Source: Actinobacteria bacterium OK074 (GTDB taxonomy: Bacteria > Actinomycetota > Actinomycetes > Streptomycetales > Streptomycetaceae). From it: DNA of 57,893 bases. The notes beneath the pieces are model-generated. The model was not told the origin of the DNA, did no database searches, and saw nothing but the letters and a program-made list of their open reading frames with translations. The stretch is from contig LJCV01000267.1 of assembly GCA_001298575.1 (NCBI GenBank), positions 1 to 57,893 of the forward strand. Direction: 5' to 3'. Positions 36,401 to 43,007 of this stretch are shown here, one piece after another (the first letter of the stretch is position 1; each line of letters begins with the position of its first letter). A program made the translations under genes and the position numbers.

Positions 36401-36865
36401 ACGCTCGGGCTGGGTGGCGTTGGCATCGGCCATCCAGAAGACCTGGGCCAGGGTGACCGTCGCGTCGTATCCGGGGTTGGTGAACACTGCCAGGATCACC
36501 GAGTAGTTGCCGGGCTTGCGCAGGGCGACGGGGCGGGTCGAGCCGGTGGTCTCGTTGCGCTCGGATTTGTAGTGTCCGAGTACGTAGGAGCGCAGGTTCC
36601 GCTCGCGGGTCTCGGCGCCGGCGGCCCGGTTGTAGGCGATGCGGTTGGCGGGCATGAACAGGGTGGTGATGGCGTCGACGAGCGTCGATTTGCCGGAGCC
36701 GATGTCACCTGTCAGCAGGGCGTTGGCACCGCCGACGGTGAAGGTCCACACCCGGTGGTTGAACGTGCCCCAGTTGTAGACCTCCAGGCGGTCGAGCCGG
36801 AACCCGGGAAGGTGGGGCGCCAGGGAGCTGGTGCTGCCGAGAGGGCCGGTTTGCGTGGGGATCAC
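33449..36865 (-). CDS. jetC: Wadjet JetC SMC/MukB-like ATPase
   Basis: A 1138-residue SMC-like protein. Walker A GDIGSGKS is at residues 53-60. Long coiled coils occupy about 290-470 and 620-860 on either side of a hinge region. The ABC signature SGGKSGGQKEKLAYTI and Walker B FVVIDEAFGRGSEE are near the C-terminus. It is the DNA-loop-extruding motor of Wadjet. I chose GTG 36865, which overlaps the jetB TGA (GTGA), over the longer frame from 36934, whose added residues lie inside jetB. The head motifs are intact. Confidence 0.95.
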   Translation of the reverse strand: MIPTQTGPLGSTSSLAPHLPGFRLDRLEVYNWGTFNHRVWTFTVGGANALLTGDIGSGKSTLVDAITTLFMPANRIAYNRAAGAETRERNLRSYVLGHYKSERNETTGSTRPVALRKPGNYSVILAVFTNPGYDATVTLAQVFWMADANATQPERLFLTADRALSVTEDFADFGTDVRALKKRLTASGVRVHPSFPTYSKDFRRRMGIESEQALDLFHQTVSMKSVGSLDEFVRTHMLEPFDAAALTDTIVSHFDALTSTYDAVQRARAQIEALTPLLADCDQHDELGRRMADAAAQQSALPYFFAHRTSTLLETERATLEKTLLDKQREEREAKERTNDLRQQQQTLELRRAGLGGERLGELERQIAEGARLRDVRRGRADTYAQFLGQVGLDPVDSAQLFSVRRAEIASARDATHTAQQQSQDELADIAVEVDRLRRAADELNSELVSLRSRRGNIPRKQLDLRSRLCQELGIDEAELPFAGELVQVREDEQEWAGAAERLLHGFALSMLVPVNRYSVVSDWINDHHLRARLVYFRVPTSSAARRPAHTTAPLLSAKLEIKSDSPFAHWLLGELDRRAGYECAETMAAFKQADLAITRQGLIKGVRGRHEKNDTTRIDDRSTYVLGWSNQAKIDALIEQAATVQREQQQTAGTKKVLTTTQAKHIARGETLAQLQQTTDYADIDWQGAVNRLGQLEAEKRLLEKSSAELDDLSQRIDACAKEIEEAEHARDAAVRSIGRLNRDVEDTIRRLGTALSLLDSSESNTASTHFASLAERLAQARLSCATVDACATAEKRLGDDLSAAKERWAQRQNRLGQSIASRMGAFRRDHQVETNELDDSVASARGYRELHQRLVADDLPRFQEQFKTYLETNVIRDIAGFHAQLAGQAEQIHDRVTTINNSLADIDYNPGRYITLKTDRTPNIDVRDFITELRACTDGVVSEGQSDVYSEEKFHQVRRLIERFKGREGHTDADRAWTKRVTDVRNWFVFSASERRREDDAEYEVYSDSGGKSGGQKEKLAYTILAASLAYQFKLDPDATRSKTFRFVVIDEAFGRGSEESARFALGLFQRLGLQLLIVTPLQKIHVIEPYVSAVGFVENPNDCDSRLRNLTITQYRQERAAHTLSALKTTAGRRA

Positions 36866-37482
36866 TGCGTGGGCTCCGTGGAGGTGAGAGCGGCTGTGTA
36901 TCGGGCCAGGTTCTGTTCGAAGTCGGCAAGCCATTGCCCGTCGACGTACGCCTTGATGATGCGTTGCACCTCGTACAACTGCTCCTGTTGCTTGGACCGG
37001 CGCAGGAACTGCAGCTCGACGACCTTGCCGATGTGGGTGTCGATCTGGTCTACCAGCCGTGCCTCGTTGCTGCTGGCGGGCAGGAACATGCGGATCATTT
37101 CGACGATCTCGTCCCGGGTGATCATCAGTCGTGTGTCGCCGGATCCCGCGTCGAACTCCGCGAGCCGCTTGCGCAACAACACGATCAGGAGACTCACTGG
37201 GTAGGAGAGGGAGCGGCGATGCATGAGGCGTGGGGGAGCCGAACGAGGGTCGTCATGCTCGTCGTCGGGCTTCGACCGCAGGAACGCGTATCCCTCGGTC
37301 TCGTCGATCACAACGGTCAGACCCATGACGTCGACGTGGTCCTGCACGCGGGCACGCAGATGCAGGAGTGCCTCCCAGGCACGCTCGTGCTGGTTACGGA
37401 AGACCGGTCCCTTGAGTAGCTGGTTCACCGGCAGAGAAGGGTTGTGCGTCTGCCCGGATTTCGGGGTGGGTGGGGTGGTCAC
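36862..37482 (-). CDS. jetB: Wadjet JetB (DUF4194, KITE-like subunit)
   Basis: A 206-residue protein made of two small winged-helix-like units, with the family region from about 35 (ERAWEALLHLRARVQDHVDV) and the conserved SYPVSLLIVLLRKRLAEFD. This is the MukE-like KITE subunit that links the kleisin to the SMC heads. GTG 37482 overlaps the jetA stop and its own stop overlaps jetC, so the three are made in balanced amounts. The frame is open further upstream to 37587 but only within jetA. Confidence 0.92.
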   Translation of the reverse strand: MTTPPTPKSGQTHNPSLPVNQLLKGPVFRNQHERAWEALLHLRARVQDHVDVMGLTVVIDETEGYAFLRSKPDDEHDDPRSAPPRLMHRRSLSYPVSLLIVLLRKRLAEFDAGSGDTRLMITRDEIVEMIRMFLPASSNEARLVDQIDTHIGKVVELQFLRRSKQQEQLYEVQRIIKAYVDGQWLADFEQNLARYTAALTSTEPTQ

Positions 37483-38951
37483 GGCTCCTCCGATACTGCA
37501 TGTGCCAGGGTGGCGCTGCCCGACGCCCGGACGAATGTGGCAATCGGAGCGAGCGCGGTGTGCTCGATTCCGTCTGGGTCGGTCCACGTGATGTTCTCGG
37601 TGCGAACGTCGTCGAAAACGACGGTGAAGGTGTCGCTGGACAGCGCGAGATAGGCGACGAGCTCAGCGAGTCCCTGTTCCAGCGGAACCACACGCACAAG
37701 CTCTGACAGCGATACCTGCGCCTGATCTTCCAGCGCTCGTTCCACGGTCGCAGTCAGTCGGGCAGGGTCTACGTAGACGGCCTCGTACAAGGCGGAGGCC
37801 GCGAACTCCTCGTCACCGGCCTGGATGTCGGAGCTGTCGATCGGGGTCCGGGTAACCGGCGTGTAGAGCGGGCGTTCCATCGGCAGCGTGAACGTCGGTG
37901 CCATGGCGTCGATCTCCGTGACCAGGTCCACGGGCATGTCCCGCAGGGTGGCGGCGCGCGCCTCGATGCCGCTCATCAACTCCATGACGCGGCGGTCCTC
38001 CGACCAGACGCGGTCGTCAAGGAACCGGCGCAGCTGCTCGGACAGCTGCCGCACCGTCGCCTGTGTGCGTTCGGCGGCATCCAGCCAGGCGTGGGGCATG
38101 CGGCGCATCCGTGGATCGGGCTCGCCGATCGCGTCCATGGCCTCGACCTCGGCCAGCAACTGCTTCAGTTCTTCCTGGCGCCGGTAGGACAGCAGGAAGT
38201 CGTAGAACGCCTGGAAGCTGCGACCCTGGTCCGACTCCGCGATGCTCTCCCGGCTGCCCAGGACATCGTCGAGCAGTTCACCCTTGGCTCCGTTCCACAC
38301 AGCGATTCGCTGACGTAGCTCCCGGTCCAGGTCTCGGAAGTTCGCCTCGACCTCACGGAAGTCGGCCAGCAACTCGTGAGCGGTCGCGGTCACCTGCTGG
38401 TACCGGTCTCTCAGCCCTGCCCGGTCGAGTACCGACACATTGCCGTGCTCGACACGAGCCATCTCCTCATCGAGCTCCAGACGCCGCCGCTTCAGTTCCT
38501 CAAGCCGTGCTTCCGGATCACTCTCGGCACCGAACTTCATCTGCCGCAGGAGCTCGAAGACGGTATTGAGCCGCGACTCCGTGCCGATGAAGGAACGGGC
38601 CTCCAGCGAGTGGACCCAGGCGACGGCCTTCTCCACGGCGGGTGTTGCGTCGTAGTGTGGCTCCTCCGAATCAGGCGGATAGTACTTGCGCAGCCAGCCC
38701 GCCTGCGTGGCCGACCAGTCGTCCAGGTACGCCTTCGCGGACTTGGGGAACGTCTGCTCCCCGAGCCGGTCGTTCAGTGTGTACAGCTCGTCGTCCAGCC
38801 GGTCGGCCAACTCCACGCCGGAGATCGAACGGATCCCTTGCTCCACGAAGACTTTGTCGAAGAAGCTCAGGATGAGCGCCGCGTTCTCCGCCCGCAGCAG
38901 CCGCCACGCCGGGTGGTGCTTGCGCAGCCGCACCACGTCGTCGTACTCCAT
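37479..38951 (-). CDS. jetA: Wadjet JetA (DUF3375, kleisin-like subunit)
   Basis: A 490-residue protein. It starts with the conserved N-terminal helix bundle (LRKHHPAWRLLRAENAALIL) and contains a coiled coil at about 150-270 and a C-terminal region from about 380 with winged-helix character. This is the MukF-like kleisin that closes the SMC ring. It is the first gene of the jetABCD operon. The promoter should lie in 38952-39095; TTGTCA on the minus strand at 39024-39029 is a possible -35 box, with no good -10 match. The operon order jetA-B-C-D is complete. Confidence 0.93.
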   Translation of the reverse strand: MEYDDVVRLRKHHPAWRLLRAENAALILSFFDKVFVEQGIRSISGVELADRLDDELYTLNDRLGEQTFPKSAKAYLDDWSATQAGWLRKYYPPDSEEPHYDATPAVEKAVAWVHSLEARSFIGTESRLNTVFELLRQMKFGAESDPEARLEELKRRRLELDEEMARVEHGNVSVLDRAGLRDRYQQVTATAHELLADFREVEANFRDLDRELRQRIAVWNGAKGELLDDVLGSRESIAESDQGRSFQAFYDFLLSYRRQEELKQLLAEVEAMDAIGEPDPRMRRMPHAWLDAAERTQATVRQLSEQLRRFLDDRVWSEDRRVMELMSGIEARAATLRDMPVDLVTEIDAMAPTFTLPMERPLYTPVTRTPIDSSDIQAGDEEFAASALYEAVYVDPARLTATVERALEDQAQVSLSELVRVVPLEQGLAELVAYLALSSDTFTVVFDDVRTENITWTDPDGIEHTALAPIATFVRASGSATLAHAVSEEP

Positions 38952-39095
38952 GCACCCGCCCCCAGATCCCCGTCACGTGCTCAAGTGGTTCGGTACCCAC
39001 GAATGCACGGTAGAAGGCGCCACTGACAAACGAGGGCGGAACCGCTGTTGACCAGCAGGTTCGCCATTACGGGCAGGTGTTCGAGGGGGAGTGGG

Positions 39096-40241
39096 TCACC
39101 GCTTCCGTCTGTACGGGTCGGCGTACGGCTCCATGGACTGGCGGACCTCTTCGCGAACTGGATCCATGAGTGGACCGGGCGCGTAGTAGCGGGCGCGGCC
39201 CTTGCCGTGGGGAACGAGCCAACCACGGGCGACCAGTTCGCGGATGTCGCGGATGGCCTGTTGGTCGCTCAGGTCCGCGTCCTGCTGGTAGACCGTGCGG
39301 CGGACCTTCGCGTCCGAGAAGGCGGGCAGCAGGGCGTAGACGACGCGCTCGTCCAGGTCCGTTGCTTCGACGGCTTCGACCAGGTGGGTCCAGGCGCGGG
39401 ACATCACGTCGAAGCGCCGCTGGGCTTGTTGGGCCTGGCGGTGGTGGGCGGTCAGGCAGAACCGGATCCAGGGGCGGGTGTCCCGTTCGGGGCTCCAGTG
39501 CGGGCCTCCTACGTCCTCCAGGACCTGGTAGTAGGCGTAGGTGTTCTGCCCCCGTCCGAGCCACTCCTCGATGGAGGAGAACTCGGGTGGCATCAGGGCC
39601 TCGCGGGAGAACACCAGGGTGGACAGGGCGCGGGACATGCGTCCGTTGCCGTCCTTCCACGGGTGGATCTTGACGAGGTTGAGGTGGGCCATGGAGGCGC
39701 GGACGTGGACGGGCGCGTCGAGGTCGCCTTCGTTGAGCCAGTCGATGAACTCCGACATCAGAGCGGGAACGTCCGCCTGGTCCGGTGCGGTGTAGGCGGG
39801 GACCAGGGGGTCGTCCGGACTGGTGACGTAGACGGGACCATCGCGCCAGCGGCCGGGGCGCTTGTCGAGGTGGTGGCCCTGCAGCATGAAGTGCAGGCCG
39901 TTGAGCAGGCCGGCGTCGTAGCGGAAGTCGTCACCGGCGTCGGCGAGGGCCTGGATGTAGGTCATGCCGCGCTGGTAGCCCTCCAGCTCGGTGCGCGTCT
40001 TCTCCCCGGTCTCCAGCGGCTCTTCGCCGGACATGAGGGCTTCCACGTCGTCCACGGTCGCGGCGTAACCCTCGATGGTGTTCGATCCGGCGATGGCGCG
40101 GGCCGTGAGGTTGCGGCGCAGCTGCCGCGTCCAGCGAGGGGTGGCGCGGAGCATGTGTCGCAGGGCGCGACGCATGGCCTCGATCTCGTCGAGGGCACGC
40201 AGATCGTCGGAGTCCAGGGCTGGTGTCACGTACAGCATCAC
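39096..40241 (-). CDS. Fic-domain AMP-transferase with N-terminal inhibitory helix
   Basis: A 381-residue class II-type Fic protein. The inhibitory motif SNTIEG is at residues 53-58, the Fic active site HPWKDGNGR at 193-201 (catalytic His193), and a C-terminal winged helix is at about 300-365. Fic enzymes transfer AMP or a similar group from a nucleotide to a target protein; the N-terminal helix keeps them inactive. The target is unknown. The start is GTG 40241 or ATG 40238, both overlapping a perfect palindrome, with no Shine-Dalgarno sequence, so the message is probably leaderless and the gene may repress itself through the winged helix. It lies between the Wadjet operon and the DndB-like cluster. 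Confidence 0.92.
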   Translation of the reverse strand: MMLYVTPALDSDDLRALDEIEAMRRALRHMLRATPRWTRQLRRNLTARAIAGSNTIEGYAATVDDVEALMSGEEPLETGEKTRTELEGYQRGMTYIQALADAGDDFRYDAGLLNGLHFMLQGHHLDKRPGRWRDGPVYVTSPDDPLVPAYTAPDQADVPALMSEFIDWLNEGDLDAPVHVRASMAHLNLVKIHPWKDGNGRMSRALSTLVFSREALMPPEFSSIEEWLGRGQNTYAYYQVLEDVGGPHWSPERDTRPWIRFCLTAHHRQAQQAQRRFDVMSRAWTHLVEAVEATDLDERVVYALLPAFSDAKVRRTVYQQDADLSDQQAIRDIRELVARGWLVPHGKGRARYYAPGPLMDPVREEVRQSMEPYADPYRRKR

Positions 40242-40270
40242 TCAATGACACGATAATTGTGTCATTGAGT
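40240..40270. promoter_or_regulatory. Palindromic operator overlapping the fic start
   Basis: Perfect 12-bp arms, ACTCAATGACAC (40240-40251) and GTGTCATTGAGT (40259-40270), around GATAATT. On the coding strand the centre gives AATTAT, a fair -10 element about 12 bases from the start codon. A repressor bound here would cover promoter and start together. Confidence 0.65.
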
Positions 40271-40290
40271 CAAGCTGGTTACGTGTGTCG

Positions 40291-40977
40291 TCAGATCACG
40301 GTCGACGGGGCGTTCTTGCCAAGGAAGATCTTGAACGCCTCGCGAATCTGGCCGCGCGTGTAGCCGACGGTGTTGGGGTTTGCGGGCACGACTTCCCGTT
40401 CGTAGCCTCGCTTGCGGGCGGAGAGGTACTTGACCACGCTCGGCGTCCCCGTGTTGGAGACGAACAGGTTTCGGGCGGTCCTCAGGTCGCTGTGAAGGCC
40501 CTCGAAGTTCCGGGCGTGGCTGATGCCGAGCTGACTGGCGGCGTAGTACTTGCACTCGATGGCCAGCAGGCACTTGTTTCCCCGCGGGGCCATTCGGATC
40601 TGCCGGGAGAGCGCTGCCTCGTCGGCGGGGAGGATCAAGACGTCACACTCGTGCAGCACGCCGGAGTTCCCTTGGACCTGGACGCCGAGATGGACCTCCA
40701 GAGCCGGGGCGCGATCGAACTCCACGACGGCATGGGTGTACGGATGCGTGGTGCTGTAGAGCTGGCCGGGGCTGGTACGGAACACGAGATCGTTGACGGT
40801 GTTCCCATGTACGTCCTTGTAGTGGACGGAGGCTCCCAAGCTGCTGGCGGTGGAGACGGCGAGGGAGAAGAGATACCCCTCGTACACGTCCCAGGGCTGG
40901 GATGCGGAGGTATAGGAGATCCCAGGACCGGTGAGCAGGTTCTGGATCTCCTGGAGCAGGTCGTCGACGGGGCTCAC
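40291..40977 (-). CDS. PD-(D/E)xK nuclease-like protein
   Basis: A 228-residue protein. VLHECDVLILP followed about 30 residues later by CLLAIECKYYAAS gives the Asp...Glu-x-Lys pattern of the PD-(D/E)xK nuclease fold, and the strand-loop spacing fits. The C-terminus has a helical basic region. I know no exact family. The ATG overlaps the stop of the 172-aa gene upstream (ATGA), so the two are coupled. The Fic gene starts 50 bases downstream. It is a candidate restriction effector for the DndB-like/methylase cluster. Moderately sure of the fold, not of the role. Confidence 0.6.
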   Translation of the reverse strand: MSPVDDLLQEIQNLLTGPGISYTSASQPWDVYEGYLFSLAVSTASSLGASVHYKDVHGNTVNDLVFRTSPGQLYSTTHPYTHAVVEFDRAPALEVHLGVQVQGNSGVLHECDVLILPADEAALSRQIRMAPRGNKCLLAIECKYYAASQLGISHARNFEGLHSDLRTARNLFVSNTGTPSVVKYLSARKRGYEREVVPANPNTVGYTRGQIREAFKIFLGKNAPSTVI

Positions 40978-41492
40978 TGGTTGATCTCCTCACGTACCTC
41001 ATGGAAAAGGCCCTGCAGGCGGACTCGGGTGTCTTCGGGGAGGCGGGCGGCGAGTTCATGCGTCTGGTCCCGGCGCCCGGTGAGCTCCTCGTCCGGGACG
41101 AACCGCACGTTGTGGACCGGCGCGCGGTGCCGGTCACCCTCGGAGCCCATGGTCTTGAGGCTCTCCGCCTCGATCTGGGGGAGCTCCAGGACCAGTCGGC
41201 GCAGCGCGTCGAGGTGCAACTCCGTACGTTCCTGGGAACTCATGGGCCGCGTGGTGACCACGACGGTGGCTCCGCGCTTCAGGGATCTATGGAAGGTGTC
41301 GGTGCCCATCTCCGCGACGGCGAGAGCTTCGTACTCCTCGGTGGAGGCGCCACGCCGGCGCTGAAGGAGCTTCTCCTCAGCCACGCCCGTCGCGATGGCC
41401 GTGTCCAGCTCATCGAGCAGCCAGTCCAGCCCGGCCGACCTGATGGCGTCCCTGAGCAGGTCTTCCATTTCGCGCAGTTCGGTCGCGTTCAC
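40974..41492 (-). CDS. 172-residue hypothetical protein, coupled to the nuclease-like gene
   Basis: A helical, charged protein (MEDLLRDAIRSAGLDWLLDE; later LHLDALRRLVLELPQIEAE), with a middle strand RGATVVVTTRPMSSQE. No motif that I can name. It overlaps the nuclease-like gene by four bases and follows the DndB-like gene after 137 bases. Such small partners are often regulators, adaptors or antidotes; nothing here decides between these. Confidence 0.65.
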   Translation of the reverse strand: MNATELREMEDLLRDAIRSAGLDWLLDELDTAIATGVAEEKLLQRRRGASTEEYEALAVAEMGTDTFHRSLKRGATVVVTTRPMSSQERTELHLDALRRLVLELPQIEAESLKTMGSEGDRHRAPVHNVRFVPDEELTGRRDQTHELAARLPEDTRVRLQGLFHEVREEINQ

Positions 41493-41629
41493 TCTGTTCT
41501 CCGTTCTTACGTCTGTCGACCTTGGCCGGGGCGACCACCGTTCCGTGCGGCCGCCCCGGCCTCGTGGCTGTCACCTGCAGGTCCGGTGCAGCACCGGTTT
41601 CGTTCGGGGAATTGCGCTGGGCCTTGGAT

Positions 41630-42856
41630 TCACCAGCCCCGGATGCGGCGGCCGTGGTCGGTGTCCGGGCCGAGGATCGCGTCGGCCACCCGGCCGCCGG
41701 AGTCCTTGGCCCCGCCGCCGAAGTTGAGGGTCCCGGACGCGTTGGCGCTGGCGGCGACCCCGTCCCAGTAGCGGGCCTCGCGCTCGAAACGCACGGGTTC
41801 CACGAGCCGGATCAGCTCGTCCAGGCTGAGCCGGGTGCCGGTCGCCGCCCAGCTCGTCGCTTGGTGGGCGGCGATACCGATGCCGGCGAGCACGGCAGGT
41901 GCGCTGACCGCGTCGCGCTCGGCGAAGTGGGGGTAGAGCCGGGCGATGAGCTGCGAGAGCAGCGGCACGAGCTCACGCTCGGCCTGTTCGGTGTCGACGC
42001 CGTCCGGCAGGTCGGCGTCGTGCACCGTCGAAGAGGACAGGTTCAGTCCCGAGCGCCCATGCAGAGCGGTGATGACCAGGACCCGCAGCGCGGAGAGCGT
42101 GACGACCTCGGGGTCGGACTTCGTGAGCTGCCGCTTGCGGCTCTGCACGAGCTTGGTGAGCGGCACGACCTGCCCGTCGTGCTCGACCTTCACGGTCTCG
42201 GCGATCCGGTGCGCGAACTGCGTGCCGATGTCGCGCTGGTCCATGGACATGGCGAGGTTCTTGGCGACGGGAACGCCCTCGACGTTGCGGTCGTAGAAGA
42301 TCTGCCGGGCGTCCTGGACGCTGAGTCCGAAGTAGAGCTCGAAGGGCACCCTGACCCGGCTCAGCTGCTCGAACGTCACGCCGAACCGCTCCGGGGCGTC
42401 GTACAGCTCATGCCAGGCCGCGACCTGAGTCTCTCCGTCGATGGCCACCACGGGTGAGCCGGGCAGCACGGTGATCCGGCAGATCCCGCTGCCCGGGACC
42501 AACTCGTCGCCGACGGCGCCGGGCTGGCTGTCCAGCCACAGAGTGATGGGCGGAGTGGACCATGCGGCTCCGTTGCCGCCGCTGACACCGGTGGCGATGT
42601 AGGAGGCGTACGAGGCCACGTTCCGCCCCTTCTGTGTCGACTTCAGCATGCGCTGCACCAGGGCGCGCACCTCGGCGTGGCGGCGCAGCGAACCGGAGGC
42701 GTACTTCAGGGCGCGCTTGTCCTCCTCGGCCTTCGGCGACGGGACGAGCTGGAGCAGCGTGGGCAGCCCCATCGTGCCGATGACAGCGTCCGGGCGGAAG
42801 GCGGTCACGGTGAGCTGGATGCCTTCGACGGTGGCGGTGGGCATGGCGATGGTCAT
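41630..42856 (-). CDS. DndB-like / DGQHR-domain protein
   Basis: A 408-residue protein with the DndB/DGQHR-family layout. The central VVAIDGETQVAAWHEL stands in place of the DGQHR signature, and VAKNLAMSMDQRDIGTQFAH matches the family's later conserved block. DndB regulates phosphorothioate DNA modification operons, and relatives occur in other defence loci. Here no dndA, C, D or E gene is present, so it probably serves another system. ATG 42856 follows GGGGGAA. It is divergent from the methylase fusion at 43008, with only 151 bases between, so the two are likely co-regulated. Confidence 0.75.
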   Translation of the reverse strand: MTIAMPTATVEGIQLTVTAFRPDAVIGTMGLPTLLQLVPSPKAEEDKRALKYASGSLRRHAEVRALVQRMLKSTQKGRNVASYASYIATGVSGGNGAAWSTPPITLWLDSQPGAVGDELVPGSGICRITVLPGSPVVAIDGETQVAAWHELYDAPERFGVTFEQLSRVRVPFELYFGLSVQDARQIFYDRNVEGVPVAKNLAMSMDQRDIGTQFAHRIAETVKVEHDGQVVPLTKLVQSRKRQLTKSDPEVVTLSALRVLVITALHGRSGLNLSSSTVHDADLPDGVDTEQAERELVPLLSQLIARLYPHFAERDAVSAPAVLAGIGIAAHQATSWAATGTRLSLDELIRLVEPVRFEREARYWDGVAASANASGTLNFGGGAKDSGGRVADAILGPDTDHGRRIRGW

Positions 42857-42939
42857 GGGTTCCCCCGAGGGTTTGAGCCAGATGCTTGCGGATGACGACA
42901 CTTCGAGTTGAGCATGACGATGAAAGCATTGTCAAATAG

Positions 42940-42967
42940 TTGATGTGATCGGGGGTGTGTGTAATCT
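42940..42967 (+). promoter_or_regulatory. Candidate promoter of the methylase fusion
   Basis: TTGATG at 42940-42945 and TAATCT at 42962-42967 with a 16-base spacer, 40 bases before ATG 43008. On the other strand TTGACA (42930-42935, read leftward) is a candidate -35 for the DndB-like gene. Confidence 0.4.
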
Positions 42968-43007
42968 GTGTCCTGCCGCTCAAGTCGATCAGCGAGGAAC
43001 CCCTGTC

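Noticed and set aside
41630..42856. A phosphorothioate (dnd) modification operon
   Set aside because: Only the DndB-like protein is present; no cysteine desulfurase, DndC, DndD or DndE was seen nearby.
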